NCBI GenBank assembly: GCA_014904985.1
Contig: MU129196.1
Span: 1 to 45,204, forward strand
Length of the DNA stretch: 45,204 bases
Direction: 5' to 3'
Source: Hydnum rufescens UP504
Taxonomy: Eukaryota > Basidiomycota > Agaricomycetes > Cantharellales > Hydnaceae
The notes beneath the pieces were generated by a model. It ran no database searches and was not told where the DNA came from. It worked only from the letters and a program-made list of their open reading frames with translations. A program made the translations under genes and the position numbers. Below, in pieces: positions 33,539 through 42,558 of this stretch (its first letter is position 1; the number at the start of each line of letters is the position of its first letter).

Positions 33539-34023
33539 TGTTAGTGGTGTCAGGAGTCCCTAGGCCATTCAGTAGACCCATGGCAAAGCAGTAGCCCCAG
33601 TCTCCTTTCTTAGTTTCTTTTTCCTTTTTCCCTTCTCACCCAAACCCAGTGGAAAGCTTCTCCACAGGAGTTTGGTGCTGCCCCGGCTTCTAGTTAACTT
33701 CTCCCTTATTACATAAGCAATCACTGATAGCTAGCCATGGCAGAACCCGAAATGCATCTTTTCTACTACCATCAACTGTCCGTCTCATAGAGTCGCAGAC
33801 CTGTTGATTACGCACTACACACTGTGCGACTCCCAGCTTTATGCCTAAACCTTCTTACTTTGCCCTAGTGGGCATAGAAACCCTAACCCTCCAGGAACTA
33901 CTAGCCTGTTGGGCTAGGCGGAATGGTCTCAGTCCCATGGACTGGACTAATCCATTGGAGCCAGAACCTCCTCCATCCTCCGGTCCCTCCCCACTCCTTA
34001 ATTCGGATACTACCGAATTAACA
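33539..34023 (+). repeat. LTR 3 (485 bp)
   Basis: Two single-base losses compared with LTR 2 (CCCCTAG to CCCTAG, ATGGGCA to ATGGCA) and few substitutions. Ends TTAACA followed by the right ATTGC duplication at 34024-34028. Confidence 0.92.
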
Positions 34024-34122
34024 ATTGCTGTTGCTAGAAATCCAGAGCACCATGGACAAATGAAACTCCTCCTGTCCTATCACTGTATTTGTGACCAATG
34101 ATAAAAGTGGAGAGGTGCAACT
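34024..34122 (+). pseudogene. Ty1/copia RNase H, 3' portion
   Basis: Continues the copia gene interrupted at 16534: IAVARNPEHHGQMK, LSYHCICDQ, then a frameshift and SGEVQLS (34106-34126). It breaks off at the inner edge of the R2 inverted repeat, so the last part of pol and the copia 3' LTR are missing. The LTR 3 frame from 33841 runs into this segment in register and stops at 34101. Confidence 0.9.
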
Positions 34123-34545
34123 CAGCCAGCCACAAATGTAGGTCTAGTTAGATATTACAAGCCTTGCATTTATATAGTCTAACTAGAGGTTTTGATGCTG
34201 GGGCCCCTGGGGCCAGCTAACCTGATTTCTGTGATTCAGGCAGGGGCCCCTGTGTGGGACTTAGACTGGCCACAGAACTTCAATATATTGGGTTAGGCAC
34301 CTTCATCAGTCACCTAATCTCAGACTTGCACAGTGGATCATATAGGCTTACCAGGGATATGATGTTCCATTTATAATTATTTATTTATTTATTATCACAG
34401 TCAGTGGGGTTTCATTCTGCAATTCTGTGTTTCATTCTTACTGAGTTGTTTATTTTTTATTTGTTTATTTATTTATTTAAAAATTCACCACACACCTGCT
34501 TAGGCAGGTGTGTGGTACCATCCATAGAAATTAAAAACAAAAACT
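34118..34545 (-). repeat. R2, right arm of a long inverted repeat
   Basis: Complement of 13855-14268: GCCACAAATGTAGGTCTAG, CTTGCATTTATATAGTC, GGGGCCCCTGGGGCC, CTCAGACTTGCA, then TTTATT-rich sequence and a hairpin-B motif at 34487-34516. The arms are diverged but collinear over about 420 bp. Confidence 0.7.
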
Positions 34546-34856
34546 ATCTAGTAGCACCACACCCACTTGAGTGGGTGTGGTACTGTCCATAGAAATTAAA
34601 AAAAAAAAAACTATTTAGTACCACCACACCTGCTTGGGTGGGTGTGGTCCTGGGGGTGTGGCTTGGCACTTCACTGTTGGGCACAGGGCATGGGTTGCAT
34701 TTTGGGTGCTTCAATTTGAATCCTAGTTAGTAAAAAAATTTTGGAGTGACACAAAAGCTTGTGCTACTCCTTTATTGTTGTAGATATAGAAATTTAAAAA
34801 AAAAAACCCTTTGTAGTACCACACACACACCTAAGTGGGTATGTGGTACTGTTTTG
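34487..34856 (-). repeat. Cluster of hairpin-B motifs and a decayed unit
   Basis: Hairpin-B palindromes at 34487-34516, 34556-34581, 34622-34649 and 34834-34856 with arms that vary together (CACCTGC with GCAGGTG, CACCCAC with GTGGGTG). A decayed intron-like unit (TAGTTAGTAAAAAAA, degenerate hairpin) lies at about 34724-34830. Confidence 0.55.
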
Positions 34857-35032
34857 TACCATGGTTGCATGGTTTGTCCTCAGTACAGGGGCTGGTCATC
34901 ACTTAGGGGGTTGGCGGGTTCTGTTCTCATGGGTTTCATTTGGCAGGTGGGTTGCCATTCTTGCAGGTGTCTTCAGCGGGGTAGTGGGTCTTGATTTGGG
35001 GGTTGATGGGGTGTGTAGGCTGAGATGAAAGC

Positions 35033-35129
35033 CTAGGGATAAATAATGTCAGTGAAAGAGAGAGAAAAAAAAACAGAAAGCCATGCAAAGGAGCAGCATA
35101 CACTGCTCCTTTTACATGATTGTACTTAC
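35033..35129 (-). repeat. Intron-like unit M2, intact signals
   Basis: On the minus strand: donor AAG/GTAAGT, hairpin 35084-35115 (AGGAGCAG variant), acceptor TTATCCCTAG; 97 bp. Hairpin B at 35139-35165 sits just upstream of the donor. Confidence 0.65.
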
Positions 35130-35276
35130 CTTGAAATTACCACACACCCACTTCTGTGGGTGTGGTTCATCTGGGGCTTGTGTCATGTTTTTGATTGCTG
35201 TTTGTGGGTTTCAGTTGGTGGTGGTTCTCCAGTGTTTGTTCAGCAGGGTCACAGGGGGATGAGTTCAGATGACAAC

Positions 35277-35366
35277 CTAGAAGCAATATGTTAGTAAAAA
35301 AAAAGGAAAGCCATGCAAAAGGAGCAGCATATGCTGCTCCTTTTGCACAGTTGAACAGATGCTTAC
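35277..35366 (-). repeat. Intron-like unit M3, intact signals
   Basis: Minus strand: donor GTG/GTAAGC formed by the end of hairpin B itself (35364-35393), hairpin 35314-35347 with arms TGCAAAAGGAGCAGCAT and ATGCTGCTCCTTTTGCA, a perfect 17-bp stem, branch-like TTACTAACAT, acceptor TTCTAG-like TGCTTCTAG; 90 bp. Confidence 0.7.
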
Positions 35367-35580
35367 CACACACCCACTTTGGCAGGTGTGTGGTTTTGTC
35401 TGGGGTTGCTGTGGTCTCACCTCATGGGTCCCAGGTTTCATCTGGTGGGTGTTCCTTGGCTGATCATGCATGGGTTTCATTTGGGGTGTTGGCAGGTCGC
35501 ATTCATGGCTTTTGTTTGGCAGGTGCAGGGGGCTTCATTCAAGGGGTCTTCATTTTGCTGTTAGTGGTTCAGGTGATAAC

Positions 35581-35681
35581 CTAGAATAATGTGTTAGTTA
35601 ACAAATTAAAACCAGCACAAAAAGAGCAGCACTGGAGGAGCTGCTCTTCTTGCACAGTCATGGGTACCCAACATTACCTAC
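35581..35681 (-). repeat. Intron-like unit M4
   Basis: Minus strand: donor GAG/GTAGGT, hairpin 35617-35653, branch-like TTAACTAACAC, acceptor ATTATTCTAG; 101 bp. Hairpin B at 35688-35713. Confidence 0.65.
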
Positions 35682-35828
35682 CTCTCCCACACACCCGCCA
35701 TAGTGGGTGTGTGGTTCATATGGGTTTGGCATCATCTTGTGTTTTCATTTGGTACATTGTCATTCAACTTTGCGGGTGGGTTATCATTTTGGGGGGGATT
35801 CATTTCACTGATCTTCGTTTGTGGCAGC

Positions 35829-35928
35829 CTAGAATAATGGATGTATTAGTTAAATAAATTAAAACCAGTGCAAAAAGAGCAGCATTTGCTGCTCTTTTTG
35901 CTCAGTTGCATACACTACATTTACTTAC
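35829..35928 (-). repeat. Intron-like unit M5, intact signals
   Basis: Minus strand: donor AAG/GTAAGT, hairpin 35869-35901 (CAAAAAGAGCAGC stem), branch-like TTAACTAATAC, acceptor CATTATTCTAG; 100 bp. Hairpin B at 35939-35968. Confidence 0.72.
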
Positions 35929-36132
35929 CTTATATATTACCACACACCTGCCACAGTGGGTGTGTGGTTCGTTTGGGGTGTTCTCAGTGCATGGTTTATG
36001 CCTTGTTTCTGGTCCTGGTTTGGTGGTTTGCTGTTTGGGGGTTGCATTTGGCTTGTGTCCATGCAGTGGTTTGTTGTCTTGGGGGCTTGTTTGGCAGGTC
36101 CTTACTTCATGGGTTCTGGTTCAGGTGACCAC

Positions 36133-36238
36133 CTAGGACAGTACATAAGAATTTAGTTAAGAATTAAAACTAAAACTGGTGCAAAAAGTGCAGCAAACAC
36201 TGCACTATTTGTGCCATTGGGTGCACTGAATCATTTAC
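36133..36238 (-). repeat. Intron-like unit M6
   Basis: Minus strand: donor AAG/GTAAAT, hairpin 36179-36213 with the AGTGCAG variant seen in unit P2, branch-like TTAACTAAAT, acceptor TACTGTCCTAG; 106 bp. The following exon-like segment begins GTGGTCACCTGAACC, matching the segment after P2. Confidence 0.68.
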
Positions 36239-36318
36239 CTTATATACAACCATGCACCTGCCATGGCAGCTGTGTGGTTTGTACAGCCATTTGTTGGGCA
36301 TGTTCTCACCTATCACAG

Positions 36319-37670
36319 TGTAAGTGGGAAATGGAAGTCGAATCCAACTACAGTCTGCGAAATGGAAATGAGGATGAAGACAGGGAACCACAGGATCAAT
36401 CCAGGTGTTCAGGTCCTTAAAAAGGAACAGTCTTTGGATGGGAGAAATGTCCTGCTTTGACAGAGTCTATCTAAACAGTGAATGAAGGGATGAGATCACA
36501 CACTAAGTCCTCTTCTTGAGAACCTATCAAAAGTGTGATAAGTAGTGATTGTGTTGTGGAGTTTACCCTTGGACCAGTGGCAGTTTGTTAAGCCTTCAGA
36601 ACTGGGGGTGAGGGGAAAGACAATGGAAATTCACATCTCCTGCACTTAATATACATCACAGAAAAGTGCTATGGTAACCAGCAGGAAGGTGGGATTAAGG
36701 CAAAAACGATAAAAAAGGAATCAAGTCAAAAGCTTCAAAACTGAAGGAGATATTCAATGAACAAGTCAGAATAGGGGAATATGGGTTAACCAAGGTATTC
36801 CTCCTCTCCTACTGAACAGAATCCCTTGGGGAAAAGTGGAACTGGTCGCCCTAGACATACCCTCCATCTGACATAGGGTGCCGGAACCATAATTTCCTTT
36901 ATTAATCAGAAAGCAGAGGTAAATGGAAATGAGACATGGGGAGACTAAATTATAGATAGCCGAGTTATAATCTGCTTATTTTCCCCTTGGTACCATTTGA
37001 TGTGTATTTTCAGCATCTTTCCAGGGGTGGTTGTTACTAATGAATAAGATCAAAACTGATAGAGATATTCATGAGATACTGAAGGATAGTGTGGAGCACA
37101 AGGTAAAATCGACCTGGAGGATGCAGTTCAAATCTGATAAATGTGTGTGTAATACTGTTAGATAGGTATTGATTGTAGCTTTTTGGGCACTATTTTTCTG
37201 AGTTGATCTGATCAAAAATGAGGGAGATATTCACGAAATACTCCGTGAGAGTATTGGAATAGCCCCTATTTGACATGTGACTAATCCACGAGTTGGATCC
37301 AAAGGATTAGGCAATCTTAATTATATAATTGGGACTCATATATTGCCCTTGAGGCAATGGCACAGAACACTAGGTTGAGCATCAATGAAGGGGGCAAGTT
37401 GAATTGCCAAAGCCACAATTGGCTGGACTCAAGGTAAATTCAAAATCAGGTGGTCTGTTGAAGACCCAGAGGTGGACAAATAATTGTCTCATATACAAGG
37501 TGGAGGAGAAGCAAGTGGGCCATGGTTTTGAAAGAGGGGAATCCATGCTATTTAAGAATAAAAGGAATGACAAGAGATGGAAGGGGTGGAATTGAATATA
37601 TTGGATTTGTTTGAGGAGGCAGTTGGGTGGTGATACAAATTCTATGTGGTGGGGATTTATCCCTCCAACA
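36319..37670 (+). mobile_element. R1 repeat, full-length LTR-like copy
   Basis: Begins TGTAAGTGGG and ends CCCTCCAACA; 1,352 bp, collinear with 8996-10368. No coding capacity; short frames inside it are fortuitous. Confidence 0.62.
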
Positions 37671-37807
37671 GTGGTCTTGTTGGTGGTGTTTTTGTTTGTT
37701 GTTTTTTTGTTTGTGTTTTCACCTCACATGTTACCATTTGGGCTTTGGCTGTTTGCACACCCATCATTGGGTGGGGTTCCGCCTTGTTCCCTGGATCAGG
37801 CCACAAT

Positions 37808-37916
37808 CTAAGATAATAAATATTCATTAGTAAACAAATTTAAAGCAGTGCAAAAAGAGCAGCTTTTGCTGCTCTTTTTGTGCCATTGTATCTGCTTCAA
37901 TCAACAAAAAACTCAC
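37808..37916 (-). repeat. Intron-like unit M7, intact signals
   Basis: Minus strand: donor AAG/GTGAGT, hairpin 37849-37881, branch-like TTTACTAATGAA, acceptor TTATTATCTTAG; 109 bp. It is the intact counterpart of unit P1, whose acceptor is mutated. Hairpin B at 37925-37952. Confidence 0.7.
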
Positions 37917-37988
37917 CTTACATGACCACACACCCACTGCAGGTGTGTGGTCATTGGCTTGCCTCTCTAGGTGGTTGCCTGTTCAGTG

Positions 37989-38852
37989 TGTAGGGGTTTC
38001 TTCTATATAGGATAAGAGAAACCTAAGGGAGGATTTGAGTTTAGAGCTCAAAACCTTGCCTTAATATGCCAAGGTGAGACAGGTACTTCCCTTCCAATAT
38101 AGATGGGAATGCCTATAAGCTTTTAGAACAGTACTAGGATAGAAAGCTATCTGTACTGGCAATAAGAGTGTTGAGACTGACTGTCTCAGAATTAGTTAAA
38201 TGGGTAGGGCTCAGAAGAGGGGATTATACTGTCCTCAAGCAGTTGCTGGCTGGTAGATGAGAGGAGCTGCCAGTCCTCAAGATGGGTATGAGTCAGAAAC
38301 TGAGGGGTTTGGCTATCCTCAGATTTTCAGGTAGGTGTTGGTGTCTCAGAATTCAGTCTTTCTTGTGCCAGCTGGTTGTTAAGCTGAGTCCACAGAAATC
38401 TTACAAGGTCTAGGTGTTGACCAGGGAATACCTTCACACAGCTTCACAAAGCACTGTCTGGCTTGTAGTGGTAAGAGGGAAATTATTATTATTCTTGGGG
38501 GTGCAATGTACAGGTTTTTATATGCTGGCCCAGAACTCCTGAGTAGCACATGGTATGGATTATTTTTAGACAGGCTCCGGATCTGGCTGGCCTCTTCCTA
38601 TTATGGAAGGCTCCACCCAGCCTGGAAGGTCCTTGATCTATTTATGAGATTTGCTGGGGAGTCTAGGCAATGACATGATTCAGGTGACGTCATTTTCATT
38701 AGTCAATGACTTGTTGGTTCTTAGTCATCCCGGTTTCTGTCCATTGTCCAACTCCAAGTCCACTTGTGTATATAGGTAGCTTAGCTGAGGACTTAAGGTT
38801 CAAATAATGAAAATTAGGCATTTTCTTACCCTAAGTTTCCTACCCTTCTACA
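37989..38852 (+). mobile_element. Solo LTR (864 bp) with 5-bp target duplication
   Basis: Begins TGTAGGGGTTTC and ends CCCTTCTACA (TGTAG...CTACA inverted ends), flanked by CAGTG at 37984-37988 and 38853-38857. The uninterrupted paralogous site is at about 8951-8985 (minus strand). Not related to the 487-bp LTRs. No open frame. Product of LTR-LTR recombination. Confidence 0.85.
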
Positions 38853-38869
38853 CAGTGTGTGGCTGTGTA

Positions 38870-39533
38870 GAGAGCACAACTCAATGCCAGCAAATGCCAG
38901 CACTCAAAAAGCGCCCAAGTCCCATGGCCACTGAGCAGAATATAAATTAATAGCAAGCATCTAGACATGTTCTAAATACTAAATAATAAATATTTATCCA
39001 AAAATGAAAGAAGAAGATGATAATAAGTCAGGGCTCAATAAGGCACGATATGCCTATCTTGCAAAGGGGATTAAACCACTTCTATAGGTCAGAATTGGCC
39101 CAAATTTAAATATATTGGTGGTATATGTGCACCCTACATAGGCAACTGATTATACCAGACAATCCTTTCATTTTTCAATTTTTCATGCTTCAATTCCCTA
39201 TTTAGGGAATTGAAGGCATGAAAATTGAAAAATGAAAGGATTGTCTGGTATAATCAGTTGCCCATGTAGGGTGCACATATACCACCAATATATTTAAATT
39301 TGGGCCAATTCTGACCTATAGAAGTGGTTTAATCCCCTTTGCAAGATAGGCATATCATGCCTTATTGAGCCCTGACTCATCACTGCCACCCTCCTTCATT
39401 TTTGGATAAATATTTATTATTTAGTATTGAGAACATGTCTAGATGCTTGCTATTAATTTATATTGTGCTCATGGCCATGGAACTTGGGTGCTTTTTGAGT
39501 GCCAGCATTTGCTGGCATTGAGTTGCACTCTCC
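38870..39533. repeat. 660-bp near-perfect palindrome
   Basis: Arms of about 330 bp meet at CAATTCCCTA / TAGGGAATTG with a 2-base centre (39201-39202). A few indels separate the arms, for example GAAGAAGATGATAATAAG on the left against CACTGCCACCCTCC-containing sequence on the right. Could be a fold-back element, a MITE-like palindrome or an inverted duplication. Confidence 0.88.
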
Positions 39534-39664
39534 CTCCAAACTCTGCAACCACAACAATCACAACAACTGCCCAGAAAGGGAAGCAGGGTAACCACCTGGA
39601 AAGGGAAGCAGATGACCACGTGCCTGCAGCAGCACCTGCCGCTGTGGGTGTGTGGTCATGTAAG

Positions 39665-39774
39665 GTGAGTTTCTTTTTTAACATAGCACCTATGAGGGCA
39701 CAAAAAGAGCAGCACCAGCTGCTCTTTTTGCACTGCTTAGGATTTTTTTACTAACATATCTTCTATTATTCTAG
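39665..39774 (+). repeat. Intron-like unit P6, intact signals
   Basis: Plus strand: donor AAG/GTGAGT, hairpin 39701-39730 (CAAAAAGAGCAGC with GCTGCTCTTTTTG), branch-like TTTACTAACAT, acceptor CTATTATTCTAG; 110 bp. Opposite in orientation to its neighbours on both sides. Confidence 0.7.
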
Positions 39775-39903
39775 ATCATGACCTGGTCCCAAGGCACAGC
39801 AGGACTTGCCAAATGATGTGGGCCCAAACAGCAACACACCAAATGGAAACAGGAGAAACACGATGCGACATGCAAGAACATGACACCTCAGGCATATAGA
39901 TTT

Positions 39904-39961
39904 GGACCCTTTGGGTCGGCTTTTACTGCACAGGAGAGGACCCAAAGGGTCCCTTGACCCA
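39904..39961. repeat. Short inverted repeat
   Basis: GGACCCTTTGGGTC and GACCCAAAGGGTCC, 14-bp arms; a potential hairpin with a loop of about 30 bases at the start of the region of ACTCATG repeats. Confidence 0.6.
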
Positions 39962-40054
39962 TCACAGACTCATGAGTGGGGACTACATTGACTCATGAGG
40001 GGACAGTGCCAAATCATGATTTGGGCATGGTCAGGGCAGGGTATTGACAATAAA

Positions 40055-40767
40055 ACTCATGAGCTGGGGCATCCCACTCATGGGTGGGACCTGCTGACCC
40101 ATGAGTTAGAGCATTAGACCCATGGGTTTGACCCCTAGACCCATGACTTTGACCTCAGACCCATAGGTTTGAGCCCTGGACTCATGAGTTGGACCCTCAG
40201 ACTCATGAGTTGGGCCATCAAACTCATGAATTAGACCCTCAGATTCATGAGTTGGACCCTCAGACTCATGAGTTGGACCCTCAGACTCATGAGTTGGGCC
40301 ATCAAACTCATGAATTAGACTCCCAAACTCATGAGTTGGACCCCTGACCCATGAGTTGGACCATCAAACTCATGAGTTGGACCATTAGACTCATGAGTTG
40401 GACCATTAGACTCATGAGTTGGACCATTAGACTCATGAGTTGGACCATTAGACTCATGAGTTAGGCCATTAGACTCATGAGTTGGGCCATTGGACTCATG
40501 AGTTGGACTGTTAGACTCATGAGTTAGGCATCAGACTCATGAGTTGGACTGTTAGACTCATGAGTTAGGCATCATGAGTTGGACTGTTAGACTCATGAGT
40601 TAGGCATCAGACTCATGAGTTGGACCCCCAGACCCATGGGTTTGACCCCTGGACTCATGAGTTGGGCCATCAGACTCATGAGTTGGGCATCAGACTCATG
40701 AGTTTGACCCCCAGACCCATGGGTTTGATCCCTGGACTCATGAGTTGGACCATCAGACTCATGAACA
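40055..40767 (+). repeat. 18-bp minisatellite built on ACTCATGAGT, roughly 40 units
   Basis: Units of about 17-19 bp, consensus CATTAGACTCATGAGTTGGAC, with variants ACCCATGGGT and AACTCATGAATT. The core ACTCATGAGT is a perfect 10-bp palindrome; the variant ACCCATGGGT is again palindromic. The most regular part is 40200-40760. Confidence 0.92.
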
Positions 40768-40789
40768 ACCCTCAACATTGCCATATTGG

Positions 40790-40905
40790 GAATACACCAT
40801 ATATGGCAAGATTATATAATATTATTACATAATTGATTATGTAATACTTCCATATATGGTGATATTATTCACTGGCATATTGCCATATATAAAAATCTTA
40901 TGTAA
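40790..40905. repeat. AT-rich inverted repeats
   Basis: ATTACATAAT / ATTATGTAAT at 40824-40845 is nested within CACCATATATGG (40795-40806) and CCATATATGGTG (40850-40861). Probably a small palindromic (MITE-like) element next to the minisatellite. Confidence 0.65.
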
Positions 40906-41359
40906 TTAATTTAGGGTATTGCACAGGGTCCCTGCAGGGGAATTTAGGACCTCCCGCCCTGCGGGGTTGAAAACCCACCCCCGTGACTCATGGGGGTAGA
41001 AGCTGTGGGATACATGATGGGGTTGAAAAACCTGAGGGAAACCCGTGGGTTTCCCGCGGGACCATATCCTCATACTGTATATGGCCCATACAGTATACTG
41101 AGGGCCAGAATATTTAATATTTATTTATTTATTGCAACTATATACAATGAGTGTTGCATCGGATGTGGGGGCCTTGGCTGTGATCTCATTGGGCGAATTT
41201 TCCATGCAGGGAAGGACAATGTGTGGCTGCGTGGCTATTGGGCGGGGTTCATGCAGGTTTTGATGGGGTGTTCATATTGGGTCACAGGTGGCTGCATGTT
41301 TCGTCTTGTGTGTTCTTGTCATGGGGTTTTGTGGATCGAGAGGACACTTGAGAGGACAC
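40906..41359. other. No gene; several short palindromes
   Basis: Contains self-complementary blocks (AAACCCGTGGGTTT near 41040, ATACTGTATATGGCCCATACAGTAT around 41072-41096, split here by the centre) and a TTTATT run near 41115. A 132-codon frame at 40990-41388 shows no recognisable domain. Confidence 0.45.
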
Positions 41360-41455
41360 CTAGAATGATCAAGAACATGTTAGTTTAAAGAAAAAACAGA
41401 AGTAGAGTGCTCAAAGAGCAGCAGTATTGGGCACTGTTGTCACTGAGACACTTAC
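41360..41455 (-). repeat. Intron-like unit M8, hairpin degenerate
   Basis: Minus strand: donor GTAAGT, acceptor ATCATTCTAG, branch-like AAACTAACAT; 96 bp. Only the CAAAGAGCAGC arm of the hairpin is well kept. Hairpin B at 41462-41490 (ACCACACCCGCC arm). Confidence 0.55.
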
Positions 41456-41615
41456 AACGATTACCACACCCGCCGCGGCAGGTGTGTGGTATGAGATGAA
41501 GTTGATCATTGTGTTCAGGGGCTGGGCACTCAGGGCTTGGGCAGCTGCGCATCAAAATTTGTGTTGGGGACTTGTCCATGTCCTCGTTGGGTGGGTTTTC
41601 ACTTAGGGAAGGGAC

Positions 41616-41729
41616 CTAGAACAACAATAAATAATACATTAGTAAAAAAAAAAGAAAACAGAGAGGTGCCAAAAGAGCAGCTTTTGCTGCTCTTTCGGCA
41701 CTGGTGGGATTAGACATCCCTGATGTCAC
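41616..41729 (-). repeat. Intron-like unit M9, weak donor
   Basis: Minus strand: hairpin 41667-41700 (TGCCAAAAGAGCAGC with GCTGCTCTTTCGGCA), branch-like TTTACTAATGTA, acceptor TTGTTGTTCTAG. The donor at the expected place is GTGACA, weaker than in the other units; 114 bp. Confidence 0.55.
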
Positions 41730-41901
41730 CACACACCCGCAGAAGCAGGTGCATGGTACCGTATCTGATTTGTTGTCGTCTTATAGCTCGCTGATACTTG
41801 GAGCTTGGGGATTGGGGTCTGGGTGGCTGCACGCTCCATATTTCGCCGTAGGTCTTGTCTCTGCATTGATTGGGTGGAGGTTTTGGGGAGGGAGAAAGAA
41901 C

Positions 41902-42007
41902 CTAGAATAGTGGATACGTTAGTAAAAAAATAATACAAGCAATGCCAAAAGAGCAGCTGGTGCTGCTCTTTTGGCATTGTGGTACACCCCATATAGAAAA
42001 TACTCAC
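41902..42007 (-). repeat. Intron-like unit M10, intact signals
   Basis: Minus strand: donor TAG/GTGAGT, hairpin 41941-41978 with a perfect 17-bp stem (AATGCCAAAAGAGCAGC) and loop TGGT, branch-like TTTACTAACG, acceptor CACTATTCTAG; 106 bp. Hairpin B at 42017-42046 with arms CCACACACCCGC and GCGGGTGTGTGG. Confidence 0.72.
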
Positions 42008-42208
42008 CTAATATTGCCACACACCCGCCGAAGCGGGTGTGTGGCACCGTATTTGAGGCCTTGTTGTATTGGTGGCAGATAGTCGAGTGTTGGGGTCTTG
42101 CGTGGCTGTGCATGTGCCCATATTTCACCCTGGTATCATCATTGTCGGTTCTGGCGGGTGCTGTTGTGGGGTTCATGCAGGTCTGTCGATCAAGTGCGAT
42201 GCAATGAC

Positions 42209-42320
42209 CTAGAATAATAAATACATTAGTAAAAAATGAAAAAAGTCGCACAAAAAGAGCAGCTTGGGCTGCTCTTTTTGCATGACGGTGTGTGGATTGC
42301 ATGAAAATAAATAAACTTAC
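42209..42320 (-). repeat. Intron-like unit M11, intact signals
   Basis: Minus strand: donor AAG/GTAAGT, hairpin 42251-42280 (13-bp perfect stem CAAAAAGAGCAGC, loop TTGG on plus), branch-like TTTACTAATG, acceptor TTTATTATTCTAG; 112 bp. Nearly identical to M12. Confidence 0.75.
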
Positions 42321-42440
42321 CTTAATTACCACACCCACCACAGCGGGTGTGGTACCTCCTTTCACCCGGCATAGTTGTTGTTGGGTCTGGCAGGTGCAGG
42401 GGGTTCATGTGGGTCTGTCGATCGAGTGCGATGTGATGTC

Positions 42441-42558
42441 CTAGAATAATAAAATACATTAGTAAAAAATGAAAAAAAAAAGTCGCGCAAAAAGAGCAGC
42501 TTGGGCTGCTCTTTTTGTGTGATGGTGTAGGGATTGCATGAAAAATAAATAACCTTAC
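42441..42558 (-). repeat. Intron-like unit M12, intact signals
   Basis: Minus strand: donor AAG/GTAAGG, hairpin 42488-42517, branch-like TTTACTAATG, acceptor TTTATTATTCTAG; 118 bp. Period from M11 is 238 bp and from M13 220 bp, so these are young tandem copies. Confidence 0.75.

Larger units (their letters stand above)
16535..34023 (+). mobile_element. Tandem LTR retroelement array LTR-int-LTR-int-LTR
   Basis: A 17,489-bp insertion in the copia RNase H. Three LTRs (16535-17021, 25114-25600, 33539-34023) alternate with two internal regions (17022-25113 and 25601-33538). The repeat period is 8,579 bp for the first copy and about 8,425 bp for the second. It has TG...CA ends, a single flanking 5-bp duplication, a primer-binding site and a polypurine tract, so it is a genuine LTR retroelement. 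No protease, reverse transcriptase, RNase H or integrase motif is visible in any frame, which suggests a large non-autonomous (LARD-like) element mobilised in trans. Confidence 0.9.

Noticed and set aside
35591..36136. Cys/His-rich peptides (PHTCHSGCVV type) in many frames as a repeated zinc-binding domain
   Set aside because: They are the translation of the hairpin-B palindrome and appear on both strands; the exon-like segments do not keep one open frame and their lengths are often not multiples of three.
40593..40832. Short frames over the ACTCATGAGT minisatellite
   Set aside because: Repeat-derived on both strands, with no start context or flanking coding signal.
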